A stretch of 64,000 nt of DNA from Bimastos eiseni (Eukaryota > Annelida > Clitellata > Crassiclitellata > Lumbricidae), in the NCBI GenBank assembly GCA_959347315.1, contig OY365819.1:22896589-22960588 (forward strand), given 5' to 3'. Position 1 is the stretch's first letter; each line of letters starts with the position of its first letter. The position numbers and the translations under genes are program-made. Below the pieces are notes generated by a model. It did no database searches. It had not been told where the DNA came from and saw nothing but the letters and a program-made list of their open reading frames with translations. Shown piece by piece: positions 20,854 through 33,100 of the stretch.

Positions 20854-22312
20854 AGTGTCCGTGAATACCATGCCAGTGTCATTTTTATCGAAGCAGAATA
20901 TATCAGTGTTGGTGGGTAACTGCTAACACAGAGGACGGGAACGTAGTCAGTCAAATGTGCATGACAAAATATACGTGTGCGGCCGTTTATGCCATACACG
21001 GAAATAGATCGAGAGATACGTGTTGAACAGAAGACGTGATAGCTAAGTGTCTAGCATGATATGACGAAGTGCTGTGAGACTGGTGTGTCTAGGACGACAG
21101 AGGTTAGAGAGTTGGGGACAGTAATGTCTAAGAGTATAAGACGTTGGATTTAGCTACCGATAATTGTATAGGCCGAAATGGCTTATGGACTTGTTTCAAA
21201 TATGTCTGAACCTCGTAACTTAAGAGAACGTTTGGTGTCCCTAAATGGCGATAGTTTCAGAGTCACAAGATGCTGAACGGTACGACATCAGGTAGAGGTA
21301 GACGAAGGCGAGGCTAGTAGCTTGGAAGGTATGCCAGGCGAGGAAGACTCCTGCCGGTATGATTATGAACCCTGTTTTGAGTACGGCCATCCTCAGAACG
21401 CTGCCCATCCGGCGACCGCGGAATAGGCAGAGTCAGACCTCGTTACTAATTCGAGCCGTGTTACCTTTCTTGGAGAAGAGACCCGTTCCTAATCTTGCCT
21501 GGTGATAGCGAACATCCTGGTAGATATAGAGAGTAACCGTTTGGCATTGAGATTTGGTAAGGAAGTGACTCGAGCGACTCCAGGCGTGTCAGCGAGCTGG
21601 AGTCGACACCGTCCGTTAGCGCTAGGCAGGCGCTCGGGCGGCAGAACGCCACAGTTGTACCACGAACCTATCGATAATTACCAGATAGTGCAATATTAAA
21701 CTAATCCAATCTGTGTGATACTGTAATGCTCATTTCTAGTGCAAAACAGGAGGGAAACTAATATGGTGACGTCACTACCATGTATTATCATGCTGTATTA
21801 GTAGGCTTACATGTTGACGATCGTCGACTACCCAATTAGTTACCGTAATTAATGCAAGTAAATGTAGCGCCATTAAAAGTCCGATTATTAAGATGAAGAG
21901 GAGCTCCATACATCTGGTATAATCGTCATTGGCACGAGAGCTGAGTACACAATTTTAAGGTAGCTTTTGTTACATTGCTAATTGGGCAAATGATGATTTT
22001 TACTGCAGTTATTAAAATGGATAAAGGCAATTTTCTGCTGAATCGCTACTATCAAAGTGCTAACTAACATTGTATTGTTATAAAAGTTTCAAATTGTGCA
22101 ATACCATCATGTCGATTATATGTCTTTTAACGTGCTTATAGCTAGACTGGGGTGGGGTAGTGGGGTAGGTAGCATATCTGGTATTTAATATAGGAGTGGG
22201 GGGGGGGGGGGTCACAGCTGCTGTTATATAACGTTATTATAGGGTAACGGGGTGGGCCAAAAATTGGGATTTTATGCGTATATCTATAGGCTAGTATGTG
22301 AACGGTCCATTA

Positions 22313-24690
22313 GTTAGGTGGGTAGGTAGCATGATCCAGAAGGACGGATCATATATTCTCATGCCGTGGTGCCTAATCGTAGTATGCACTCTAATTTGGT
22401 TATACTTATTTGAGGCCCGCGTCTGATGGTCATGGATCTCTAGGTTCCTATAAAACCATCGATTGAAACTACTTGGTAATAAGAACCTATGAACCATGTA
22501 GGCCCTACATAAACACTCCTACTTGAAGTTTATTAATTCTTTCTGTTGTCAATATCCCCAGACTAATTTTGATGCATTCCTGTGAACTCGAGAAATCGTA
22601 ACCAGAGGTCTCAAGTCAAAATCACGTTCTTACATGTACACCGGAGTACGAATCTTCAACAACCATTTGGGGGAGCGAAGAGGTGTGCGAACTGACGAAC
22701 CGAGTTCGATTATTGTATCCCTGTAGGCTAACGTTGACATGTCCTTCTTGCTAGGAGACGTTGTTGGCTAAATAAGTGTATAACGTAGGCCTATAATCTA
22801 TAGGCGCTTATTTATGCTGTTATAAATCGGTTTGAATTTAAGAGCTAATTATTAGTATTTAGTATCATTGTGAAAGAATATACTTACCTTACCTACTTAC
22901 TTATATTGTATTTAAGCATTTATAAAGCGCATCTGGTAGGGTGAACCGTTTAGAAGCGCTTCCAGTGCGAAAGGCCCCGCGAGAGGAAGCAGGTTTTGAG
23001 AAAAGCAAAAGAGGATGAGAGACTGCTAGATAGAATTTTACAATGCAAATAAACGTATAAGCAGCGCTATATAAATGCTCCAAATAAATAAATAAATAAA
23101 TTTTATTTATGTTGGACAAACGTTGGCCAAAATGCGAAATGTCGTCATGATTGCGTCAGCGTAAGCCTATTATTGAACTTGTTAGTTGCGGCGTAGATCT
23201 CGACGTAGACGGTCTAATCCCGGATTTTGCGAAATTCGCGTCGTGGTTCTTACGAATTCTGCTTCGCCAACTTCTGTTTCAATTGAAATTTTCGTCAAGA
23301 TATTTCATGACGAAAGGTAGACTTAACAAAGTAAAAAAATTTGGAGATCGAATTAGCGATCATAAGCTACAGATTTCGTTGTTAGCCATTTAGGCCAGTC
23401 GATGATACTTAATAACTAAGCTATAGACTGCGGTAAATACAATTATTTTTTTGGTATTTTACTAAATGTTACATTTAAAAAATTATCTGTCTTGCCTGAA
23501 TTAGTCTCACTATTTCCTGTCCTTCTGTTTTTCTGTTGTGTAGGCCTATTGTCTGCCATGCTGCATGTTTTCTCTCTCTCTCTCTCATCTTATTTCTATC
23601 CTACGTGGATGTGTTCATGTCTTCTTTTGTTTTTGAGTAATTAGATGTTCGGACATTAATTGTAGATTCAAGTGAAGATTGAATTGAACATATTATTTAG
23701 TGCCTAATATTCATAAGAATAAGTTAACTACGCTGGCTTGGCGCCGTCCATCCTGGCAGTTTCTAGCCAGAGAATTCCGACAGTTTTGGCACCGTCCATC
23801 CTGGCAGCTGCAGGCTAGAGAAGTCCGGCAGTTTTGGCACCGTCCGTCTCTGGTAGAGGCGCTGTGGCATCCGACATGGAGCGCTACCTGTTGTCTTCGA
23901 GCTGTCTCCGGTGCAATGGTCGTGTGAAGCTCTTCACTTGCAGGATCTCAGCTCCAGTGCGGAGCAACTAATATGATCCAGATGACTGACTGGCATGCAA
24001 GCAGCTAGGTTAGTTTCAGTTTTTATGAATGTTTACAATAAATCCCGTAGATTGGTTGCTAATAAAATCGTTGGAAGACGGTAATTATGTAGCAAAATGT
24101 TGACCAGGATAATGAAACACAGAGAGCATTTTCTGTCTTGTCTGCCTGTCTCTGCTAAATTTCTCTTCTGCTTGTCTTAAGTCTGTCTACACCTCTGTTA
24201 TGTCTATTTCCCTCTTCTTAGGTCTACTCACCATATTTTCTTTTTCTTGTGCCCAAAATGTCGTCTTAGTTCTGGCTGCCTCCCTGTCGTGGATGAATTG
24301 AATGAGATTTTTGATGAAAGCTTTTGGCAACATAGTCCCTATGCTTTGTCGTTGAAATTTTTTTTTGGGAATATTGCAGCTCAACTAAATGATAAAGCTA
24401 CTGTTTGCTCTCTTTCAATCTATCCTACTTGACGTCTCTTTCTCCCTGTTGTCTAGTTCACGTCCTTTCTTAACTTTATGACATTTTGCATTGTTTTGTC
24501 AGTTAGAACTGGCTGCAAACCATCAGAGACGACCTGAGATGATTGGAGACTTGAAATGTCATGGGACGAGACTGAGGAGCTGGCGATGGACAGAAGAGAC
24601 GAGTGGAGGAGGAGGAGATGCGTTGCTCGATATGAAGGCCTACACAGTAGGACAACAGGACTGAGTTAAGTTTTAGAATTCTAAGCTATA
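22313..24690. other. No recognised gene; LINE-like tail and small tandem repeat
   Basis: 22900-23100 resembles an L2/CR1-type 3' tail reversed or adjoining (gcgctatataaatgctcc then an aaataaat run). An 80-codon frame at 23151-23393 has no motif I recognise. 23737-23860 has about three ~50-bp units of tttggcaccgtccatcctgg. Confidence 0.45.
23737..23860. repeat. Tandem repeat, about 2.5 units of ~52 bp
   Basis: ggcaccgtccatcctggcag recurs three times with the interposed tagagaa.tccg.cagtttt. Confidence 0.85.
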
Positions 24691-24729
24691 TAATTAATTG
24701 CTTTATACCAGGTTAGCATTGTACAGATG

Positions 24730-24930
24730 AATGTGGGACGTGGTGGCGTAGCAGTATATGTTCTGTGCTGTGTTACTGGAAGGTCGCAGGTTCGAATCTG
24801 CCTCAAGCCACTGCGTAGTGACCTTGGATAAGTCGATTGCCCAGAATTGTCGGTGAGGAAGAAATGCAATGGGAAATCACCTCACTCTTGTAAAATGTGG
24901 GTGGCTTGTAAACCAATTGACCTGTCCCAG
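24730..24930 (+). repeat. tRNA-derived SINE with MIR/CORE-like body
   Basis: A-box-like tggcgtagcagtatatg and B-box ggttcgaatct at tRNA spacing, followed by agtgaccttggataagtcga, close to the CORE segment shared by MIR-type SINEs (gtgaccttgggcaagt). The tail is not a clear A-run. Confidence 0.75.
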
Positions 24931-25829
24931 GGCTAAGTACTCGTCATCATCAGACTTTTTCATTACTTTCCATCTCCGTTCTCAGTGCATTCTGTATTTT
25001 TCACTTCTGTTTCACTGTCCTGCTCTCAGTTTTTACTCTAGATCTCTTTCTCATTTTCTTTTCTGTCTTACTCTTCACTTACTTTGGTCAGTTTCGGTAT
25101 ATGTCAGTTTCAGATCCGAGTATCCTCCTTTGGTTAAGTTCTGATAATTAATTGCCTCCACAAGTAAACAATTCCATTTATATGAACAGATGAAAATAAA
25201 ATAGCATACAGTATAAAAATTATGCTGCTACATGTAACTCTAATCGTAATCATTAACTTCTCAAAACTTTTAAAGCACCACTCAAAAGCCAAATTCAGGA
25301 CACCAGTTTATTGAAGATGGCTGCTTTAAATCAGGTGTTGAATGAATATGTTGCATTCATCTGATTAAGGTGTTCAAAGATATTTTGTAGAACTACCTTC
25401 CAACTGCTTGCTTGAGAAAATGTGATGGGCCAAATGCGTCACATTTCTCTGTAATGCCCTAGCTTTGCATAATATTAAGTAGGGTACATTTGGGTAGTCC
25501 ACTCATTACAAGTATCTCAGGCAGTTCATTATTTTCTATTTTTACTTGGTGCCCTGTAAACTGACTTAGTTGTCTGTGATTGAACGTTATTAGACGTTAA
25601 AATCGGAGGGGTATAAGCAGATACTCTAAACAATATCTGCTACATTATGCTTTCAATCTCTCACTCGCTTTAACTGTACTTCTCACTCTTAAGTATACTG
25701 CCTCTGCTGCGACCATAATATTTAAGTTTTGATCTTACTTTCAAACTCATGTTTGTCTTACTTTTACTCAACCAAACGACATATTTTCTTCATCGCACAG
25801 TATATTAACCATTTCTCTCTGTGTATGTC

Positions 25830-26240
25830 TATCTAATAATAATTTTCTTGATACACTGGTCTATGTATCATTCGATGTATAGATCTGTTTATTCAAGCAT
25901 CTATCAATCTATCTAATATTTCTTTCTCAGTCTTATCTATCTATGTATCTATATCTCTATGTATCTATTGATAAATTCATCTATCTATACGTGCATCTAT
26001 TTATCTAGTTATCAATCCACCTATTTCTCTATCTGTAATTTCTCTCTTTTTCTGCTTTATCTATCTATCTCTAACTGTCTAATATTTATCTATCTCCATA
26101 TGTCATCTATGTCTCTCTCTATTAATCTATCTATCTGTTTATCTATCTGTCTATGCAGTATTTCTTTCTGTATCTGCCTTTTTCATCTATTTATCAATCT
26201 ATCTTCAGTTATCATCTATTTCTCTCTCTCTTTATCTCTT
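25830..26240. repeat. (TCTA)n-rich microsatellite region
   Basis: Interrupted ctatctatct tracts mixed with T/C-rich sequence; frames through it are low complexity. Confidence 0.85.
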
Positions 26241-27590
26241 ACACCCAATTGCTAACCCTGTCTTTTGTTTTTTTCAATCTTCAAACTCTGCATCTCTATT
26301 TCCCTATTTCGCTATCACTGCCATGTCCGCTCTCTCGCTTTCCGTTTTCTCTCATTCAGAACTTTGTTTTCGTTCACTCGTTCGCAGTCTTTCCTATGCT
26401 TGTGTAGTATGTCATTTCCGAACTTTCTCTGGCTAATTCTATGCATAATCATGTCTCTGCATTGTGTCTTTTGCGTTTTGCCCCAGCGCCAATGTTTGCA
26501 TAACCAAGTAACAGCAAATAACTCAAATTGAAAATTTCTAAAATTGGTTTATTTGTGGGTGATGCCAAACTGTGATGACTTTCTACTGCCTGAGAGTTTC
26601 AATGAATGGCCTACGGAGACCTTTGCCAACACCTCCTCGTAGTGGTCTCTGGGCATGCAGTTAATCCAACTGGTTTACTGCATGGTGAAGATTGGCAGCA
26701 GCACGTTGCCATTCTCTGTCTGTTTTCAGGATAGTATGCTGTTACTGTACTATCTGATGACCCAGCTAACTCTTAATTTACAGACGGTGGCAACAATATC
26801 TTATTTGGTAAGTTTACTTCTATGCATGAACGTTTCGCAGCACAGTTATCCACTGTAATGACATCAATAGTAAGTTACTAATTAATAACCTGTGAGGCTG
26901 TAGCAATCAATAACTCAAACATCGCATCATTATTTGACTAGACCTACTGAGTCCCATCAACACGCCTCTTCATGAGAATCTTGGCAGTTCAGGTATCTCA
27001 CATAGTTTAAACAGAAACACGTACAACACAGGTCTAGCATGTAATATTCCACAGCTGCATTCAAAAACATTCTGTACAATCATGATCAATTTGTAGATCA
27101 AAGCTGAAGATCACATGATACTGCTTATCTTCAACAATGGCAATTAAATTCAAGACATTTGTATACATTGCACTTAGCACAGACAAGTTGCCATTTTGCC
27201 AGTTTCTTTGAAGGCATTAGCAAATTAAATTATATTGAGCATTGTCATGCTTCAAAAAGAATAGTCATGGTTGGTAGAGTATCATTTCAATTTGTAAACA
27301 CATTCTTCAATCTTGCCTATGTTGCCAGATACCGGGATAGCCCAACTTCCCAAGGAGGACACAGACAGCCAGGAAGGAGGAGGACAAATGAGGACATACT
27401 AAATGTTTCATTCTGGAGTCGAAGTCTCCAAACTAGGCCTAACCGAGAAACGAAGTCGCATTGGAACCCTGTATGAAATCAAGAGGCTTTTTATCATAAT
27501 GTTTTTAAGTATTTATTTAAGCAATCAGTTGATCACACACAGTATTTCTCTGACGAGTCAACACTCGGTAGCAAATCCTGGTAACCAATA
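26241..27590. other. No recognised gene
   Basis: T/C-rich at first, then AT-rich. A 105-codon frame at 27159-27476 has no motif I can name. Confidence 0.4.
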
Positions 27591-27599
27591 ACATACGCA

Positions 27600-27935
27600 T
27601 TGAACCTGTGGTGTTAGACAGAGTGGTGTTCTATCCTCCATTTTGTTTGCTGTGTATGTCAACGACATAATAATTGAAAAGCTTTGTGGTTCCAGGTATG
27701 AGCGTAGAATTGGGAACGTATATATCAAGCAGAAGAAGAAGACTAACCTGGTTCGGACATGTAACAAGAATGGGCAGGGAAAGATTACCAGCAAGGGCAT
27801 TATTTTGCCAATTGGAGGGAACAAAGAGTCGAGGGAGACAGACAAAAACATGGATAGATAATGTGAAACAAGACCTGAGGGAAACGGACAAGGATATGAC
27901 AATCACAGGCAGAGAAAGGTGGAGAAACTTGTGAA
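27600..27935 (+). mobile_element. LINE reverse-transcriptase fragment, internally deleted
   Basis: Plus frames give GVLSSILFAVYVNDI (RT motif B/C area) directly followed, in the next frame, by RRRLTWFGHVTRMGRERLPA and a GRQTKTWIDNV...ERWRNL end. That C-terminus is typical of APE-type LINE proteins. The YxDD region is missing because of an internal deletion. Confidence 0.8.
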
Positions 27936-28527
27936 AACCTCATCGTCGGCCTCTGCTTGGACAAGATTATAATAATATATTTAGCTTCTAAATAATTATA
28001 ATTCTTTTCATCTTCAGTAAATACTATAGTATTGTGTGAGTTAAGTGTTTGCACACTTAGTGCTGGTGAATAAGCTGGTCTACCTGACATGCCTTTTGTA
28101 GGCGCATGACAAATTTTCTACAATTTACATTACGTTTGCGGTCTTTTAAAACCAATGCTACGTCCTCAATTAACGACGTCACAAATAAGTTTCAAACATA
28201 AATAATTTATAACGCTACATGATTACCAAATAATTATTTAACGTTTTCACAAATAAAAATTATCAGTTCAGAGTTTTGTTAACTCATAAAGTTTCTCGTC
28301 AATACTTATCAGTGCTAATAAGTCATTGAATTTCAAGAATATTAATAATGGGTCAACGTGAGAGCGTAAAAAAAATGTACCTTGGAGCTATGGCAATGAC
28401 AAATGACAAAATGTCAGCAACTAAGTATTGTAAAAAGCTGTTAGAACAGCTGTTAGAACTGGATGTGAGTTTTGTGACCGTCACAGAGTGACAGGAATTG
28501 TTCCCTTAAAATCTTATTGTTCGCTCA

Positions 28528-28570
28528 AACACAATATATTAACCCCTTTAGCGGGTTAATATATTGTGTT
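28528..28570. repeat. 18-bp perfect inverted repeat, 7-nt loop
   Basis: Arms 28528-28545 and 28553-28570 are exact reverse complements (aacacaatatattaaccc). Confidence 0.95.
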
Positions 28571-28624
28571 ATATTCGTCGTTAATAACCAACCATAGACG
28601 GCAAACCCGAATATAATCGTCCAA

Positions 28625-29275
28625 TTGATTATATATACATACAGACATAAATACATACATATGTACGTACACGCATACATGCATATATGCATGCATACAT
28701 GGCTATACATAAGTATACATATATATAAAAAGCTTACATGTATATGCATATATATGCATATCTATACACATATACATACCCATACATACATACATACATA
28801 CACATACGTACATCCATACATACATACATTCAGGCACATATACATACATATATATACAAATACATATATATACATACATTATATATACACACATATATAT
28901 ATACATATATATATACACATATATATATAGGGGTTATAGGCCTACATAAATTATATACATATATATGTATATATATGTATTTATATATACATAAACTACA
29001 TATATATAAATAAATTACATGTATATGCATATATATGCATATCTATACACATATACATACATATATATATACATACATACATATATACCTATGTCCATAC
29101 ATACATACATACATACACACATATATACATACATATATACCTATGTCCATATATACCTACATATATACATATATTCATACACATATACATACATATATAC
29201 CTATGTCCATGTATACATACATATATACATATAAACATACATATATACATACATACATAGATATGCAGATATAAA
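28625..29275. repeat. (TACA)/(TATA)-rich microsatellite with internal duplication
   Basis: About 650 bp of acat/atac repeats. A ~45-bp block starting ttacatgtatatgcatat is present at ~28734 and again at ~29014, showing a ~280-bp tandem duplication. Confidence 0.95.
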
Positions 29276-29524
29276 ATTTGCTTGCCGGATATGGGTAGGT
29301 TTTAAAAATGTTCCTGGATTTTCATGGTTGACCATGTTTTATGCTGCATACAATCTGTTACTAAAATAAATAGTAAAGAAACCGCCTGGCTATATGTGCA
29401 ATTGGAGATAAACAAGTTTTCCCTACTGCGGTATGGTTTCTACAGGAATTCTTCGACTGTACGGCTAGTTGGCTATAAAAACATCCAATAATTTATCTGC
29501 ATGCTATTTTCAAAGTCTTTTAAT

Positions 29525-29530
29525 TTTATT
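29525..29530 (-). promoter_or_regulatory. Candidate poly(A) signal for PIH1D1
   Basis: AATAAA on the minus strand about 600 bp beyond the stop codon. It is the nearest canonical hexamer I noticed, but AT-rich sequence makes chance matches likely. Confidence 0.35.
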
Positions 29531-30132
29531 TGTGTTGTCTGAAACGTACCTACATTACATAATATTATATGTTGCCACAGAAGCTTAGAAGAGTATTATA
29601 AATACCACAGACAGCAATATTTACACTTATCTTAGAAACACCCATTCATTGTCAATGTTGTTTGAACTTTTTAAAGTAACCTCTCATTTTTACTGCTGTT
29701 TCATGATCTTTGGTCAGCTTCAGAGGGCCTTGCCCTTCTACCTTTGACCAGGGATATTCCCAATGCCACAGGACTGGTCAGAGGGCACTCACCAAAGTCT
29801 GGTTACTTCCTCATGTCAAACCTTACTGGCATGTGCACTTGAGAACTTTGATGTAAACTACAGTTGCATTGTATTTTTTCAACATTCCTATAATTATCGC
29901 ATTATAATGAGATGAGTTTCCAATTGTCTTCTCACAATCAAAGTTATAATGAAGCAGAAAATAATATACTCTGGAGCAATAGTTACAAAAATGAGCAGCT
30001 ATTTAAAATGAAGCCACAAATCTTAATCATGCATAACCACCAACGTAACAGAGAACATAGCATTAGTGGTTGATCAAGTGTTGATAAACTGCATGTCCAC
30101 ATTAAGAGTATTGAAGACACATCATCCGAGGG

Positions 30133-30180
30133 TTATGACCTTCCCATTTCCAACTGCACTGGCATTGTAATTGTAAGAAT
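30133..30180 (-). CDS. PIH1D1: PIH1D1 terminal coding exon
   Basis: Acceptor tttgtattttag, then 15 codons (ILTITMPVQLEMGRS) and TAA. It matches the short MPxxx tail that ends PIH1D1 and continues in phase 0 from the exon at 34787-34644. Confidence 0.9.
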   Translation of the reverse strand: MLTITMPVQLEMGRS

Positions 30181-33100
30181 CTAAAATACAAATTAACTAT
30201 TTTTTAAATCTCAAGAAAAATAATATTTCTAGGCCATGTAACTTTAAAATCAGCTCACAGTTTCCTAGGCACTTATAACACCCTACAACTCATAACAAAT
30301 ATAAAATTCATACTAACATTGCAGTACACCTTGTCACCTTGTGCTGTCATTTCTTGGAAATCTAGCGACCACAATGACCAATCCTCTCCAATTTTTTCTT
30401 TCCAAAGTTGCGTCTCTTAATGCAGTACACCTTGACATAAACAATTTCATCTCAAACTAAAATATTATGGTTTTATATGCTTAAATTGAATAACCTGAAA
30501 GTATGAAGAAAGCTATCCAAACTCCTGTTTTGTGGTCAACTTCTGACAATCAATTTGTTGTCCTTAAAAAAGGCTAGTGAGGGCAATGATCTTTCCTACA
30601 GCACTAGATTATTATTATTATTACAGCAGTTTTGTATAGCGCCCCTTCAAGGTCTTCTACTCAGAAGCGCTCCCAGCCCAACCACGGTCAAACAGGATAG
30701 TCTTAAGGCCAGAGAAAAACAAATCAGGTTCACCTACTGGTGTGACTCGCAATGATACTGGAAGGCCATTCCAGGTCACCGGACCAGCCAGCGAAAAAGC
30801 ACGGCGCATCGGATAGCAGTCCTTGCATGGGGGACAAGCAACTCCGCTTGTGCAGCAGAACGCAACAAACCACGGTGTCCAACAGTGGCAGTGGGGCAGC
30901 AAAGTTCAATCAGATAGAGCGGCGCCAGGCCCTCAATTCAGCGCTGTACCAGCGCAGAGACACGGTAGGCAATGCGCTGTGGGTAAGGGAGCCAGCGCGG
31001 GACATAACGCATGTACCCAGAGACTCGGTCAAACCTAGGGATGCGGCCCACCAGTCGGGCGGCTGAGCGCAAGACCCTGTCAAGGCATTCAAGCAGGATA
31101 GATGGCGCCTCGGCGTGTTTACACCAGTTCAACTCGGTCGTAACATTATTGTTATTTAATGTCATTAAAACTGCTCCTTTTTCGCCAAAGCTTCACTTAT
31201 GGACTACTATAAGACTCTGGACGAGTCTGGATGTGGATTTTGTATCCATATTTATCGAAGTGATAGGATTATCTCGACGCTAGACATTTTGCGCGTCCGT
31301 CGTTATATGGTAACGCCCTCTGATACAACTTTCTCAATGATTGTACAGTACATACTGCACTTCACGCTACTTGTATGTTTGTTCAAGTATGCCAATTGGA
31401 GAGGCTGCATCTGTGAGTCGCTCGACGGCTGAGGCTCGCTTGGTCGAGTACAGCTGACCGGACAGCCTCCAGGGTGCCACAGTACCCACACCTATCTACA
31501 GCTTTGCCTGGATCTGTACTTTCTCCACGCAACGATTCCATATACCTCTTGCCACAAGGAAAATCCTTTTCCTCTGTGGAATATGGCAGCCTGCTGTGGG
31601 GTGGCAAGCGCGGAGGCGACATCGGGTAGGCCTACCGCCCTCTCATGAACCGGCCCCCTCCATCGTGCCGGTGTCCATCAACGACTCATCCTAATCTCCT
31701 CCAAGTGGTATTCGTCTGGCGACGTGGAATGTCCGCTCGCTGCGAAACAAATTCACCGCCGTGGCCGACCTTCTCCTTGTCACGGAGTCATGGCACAGCT
31801 CTGCAACTGATGTAGCGCTGCTCCGATCGTCGCCGCAGGTATACTCCTACGTGGACTGCCCACGTCCGGGCGTTCTGGATGGGGCTCGACATGGTGGTGG
31901 CCTTGTCATCTACCACCGAAATTGTCTGACAGCGCAAAGGGTGAAGATACCAAACCCTCCCACCAGCTTCGAGGCTTTGGCTGTATCTGTAGCTTCACCT
32001 CGAGGCCCACTGATGGTTATAACCATCTACCATCCGGGATCAGAGCCACCAACAGCTGCCTTCTTCAGCGAGCTCGCTGAGCTGTTCGAACAGTTCGCGC
32101 TGCACAACACTCAGCTGGTTGTAGCGGGTGACCTCAACCTCCACCTCGAGGACCCAACGCTTCCTGATGCTATGGGGTTCGCACTCACTGCGGAACAATT
32201 TGGAATGACACAGCGAGTCTCTGAGCCAACCCACCAACTGGGTGGCTGGCTGGATGTCTTTGTCATGCGTGATGACTACCTACTGACAGACCTCGTAGTC
32301 CACCCGCCAACTCTTTCAGATCATGGCCTCGACGTTGCCACGGTACCGTTTCTCTGGGAGGCACCTGTACGCGTCAAGGGGCAGTTCCGGGATTAGAAGT
32401 TGCTGGACCGTGATGACTTTCGTTGGGCCCTGGAAAGCATCCCCGCTGTTGCTGACTCGGCCTCCTTCACTGATGTCTCAACTTCCGACCTCTTCGTCAT
32501 CTACGAGTCATCCTTGACCGGTGTTGTAAACACCCTCCTCCCAGCCCGAACGGCAAAGGCGCGCCGCTCGGCTTTGACGCCTTGGTTTGACGGCGAGTGT
32601 CGCACATATTGGCGAAACGCTCGTCGTCTGGAGAGGCGCTACAGACGAACGAAATCAGCAGGTGACCGTTCGGCCTGGGTGAAGTATGTCCGGAGGATGC
32701 ATTGGCAATACAGCGAGCAGAGCTACTGGGAGTGTAAAATCGCTCTTCACTCCGGGGAACCAAAGAAGCTCTGGACGACCTTCAATGACATCCTGGGTTG
32801 CTTCCGCCCGGGGCCATGCTCGGCTGCACCGCTCTTCACGGCCAAGGCCTTCCTGGAGGCCTTCACAACCAAGGTCCAAAATGTACGCGAGGCCACGGCT
32901 GGCTGCCCACCGCCAATCTTGTGTAATAATAGATGGCTGCGAGACATAGATAATGACAAAGAATATAGGGAAAAAGATCAATGCATGCAAAATGTAGATA
33001 TGGAGGAAGATGCAGAGAATATCATGGGCGGAGAAAATGACAAACGTGCGCAGGGAGATTGGAGTTGAGAATGATGAGACTTTACAACAAACAGCTGGGG

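Larger units (their letters stand above)
20400..21020. repeat. Diverged duplicate block (20400-20525 and 20890-21010)
   Basis: Both blocks contain, in order, gaatatat, a gttggc..gccaac-type hairpin, cagaggacgg, then a cgtgtg.ggc..gcca.acacgg hairpin. Stem differences are mostly pairing-compatible through G-T pairs. Confidence 0.75.
18234..21653. mobile_element. Z: 3.4-kb LTR-like insertion in X2 with rRNA-like modules
   Basis: Starts TGTGGCG and ends CGCCACA with GTTG duplicated at 18230-18233 and 21654-21657. X1 at 17521-17560 shows the same site empty (gtacaactctacc). TG/CA ends and a 4-bp TSD suggest a very long solo LTR: a TATA-like tataaata at ~18503 is followed by ~3.1 kb without coding sequence. 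That part is packed with short hairpins and six modules related to 28S rRNA (see findings). I find no second copy of the termini, no primer-binding site and no gag or pol, so LTR identity is inferred, not shown. Confidence 0.65.
18085..22312 (-). mobile_element. X2: inverted, truncated second copy of X1, split by the 3.4-kb insertion Z
   Basis: 18085-18233 plus 21658-22312 read in reverse complement match 16086-16318 plus 17151-17695 of X1. The outer end near 22310 has a degraded terminus (ggaccgttcacatac). The inner end stops where X1 begins its right half, so X1 and X2 face each other. Confidence 0.85.

Noticed and set aside
18234..21653. Genuine rRNA gene fragment or nuclear rDNA copy
   Set aside because: Only 25-45-nt cores match, repeated six times with unrelated spacers; no continuous 28S sequence.
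28625..29275. Tyrosine/isoleucine-rich small proteins
   Set aside because: Both strands and several frames are open because of the ACAT repeat.
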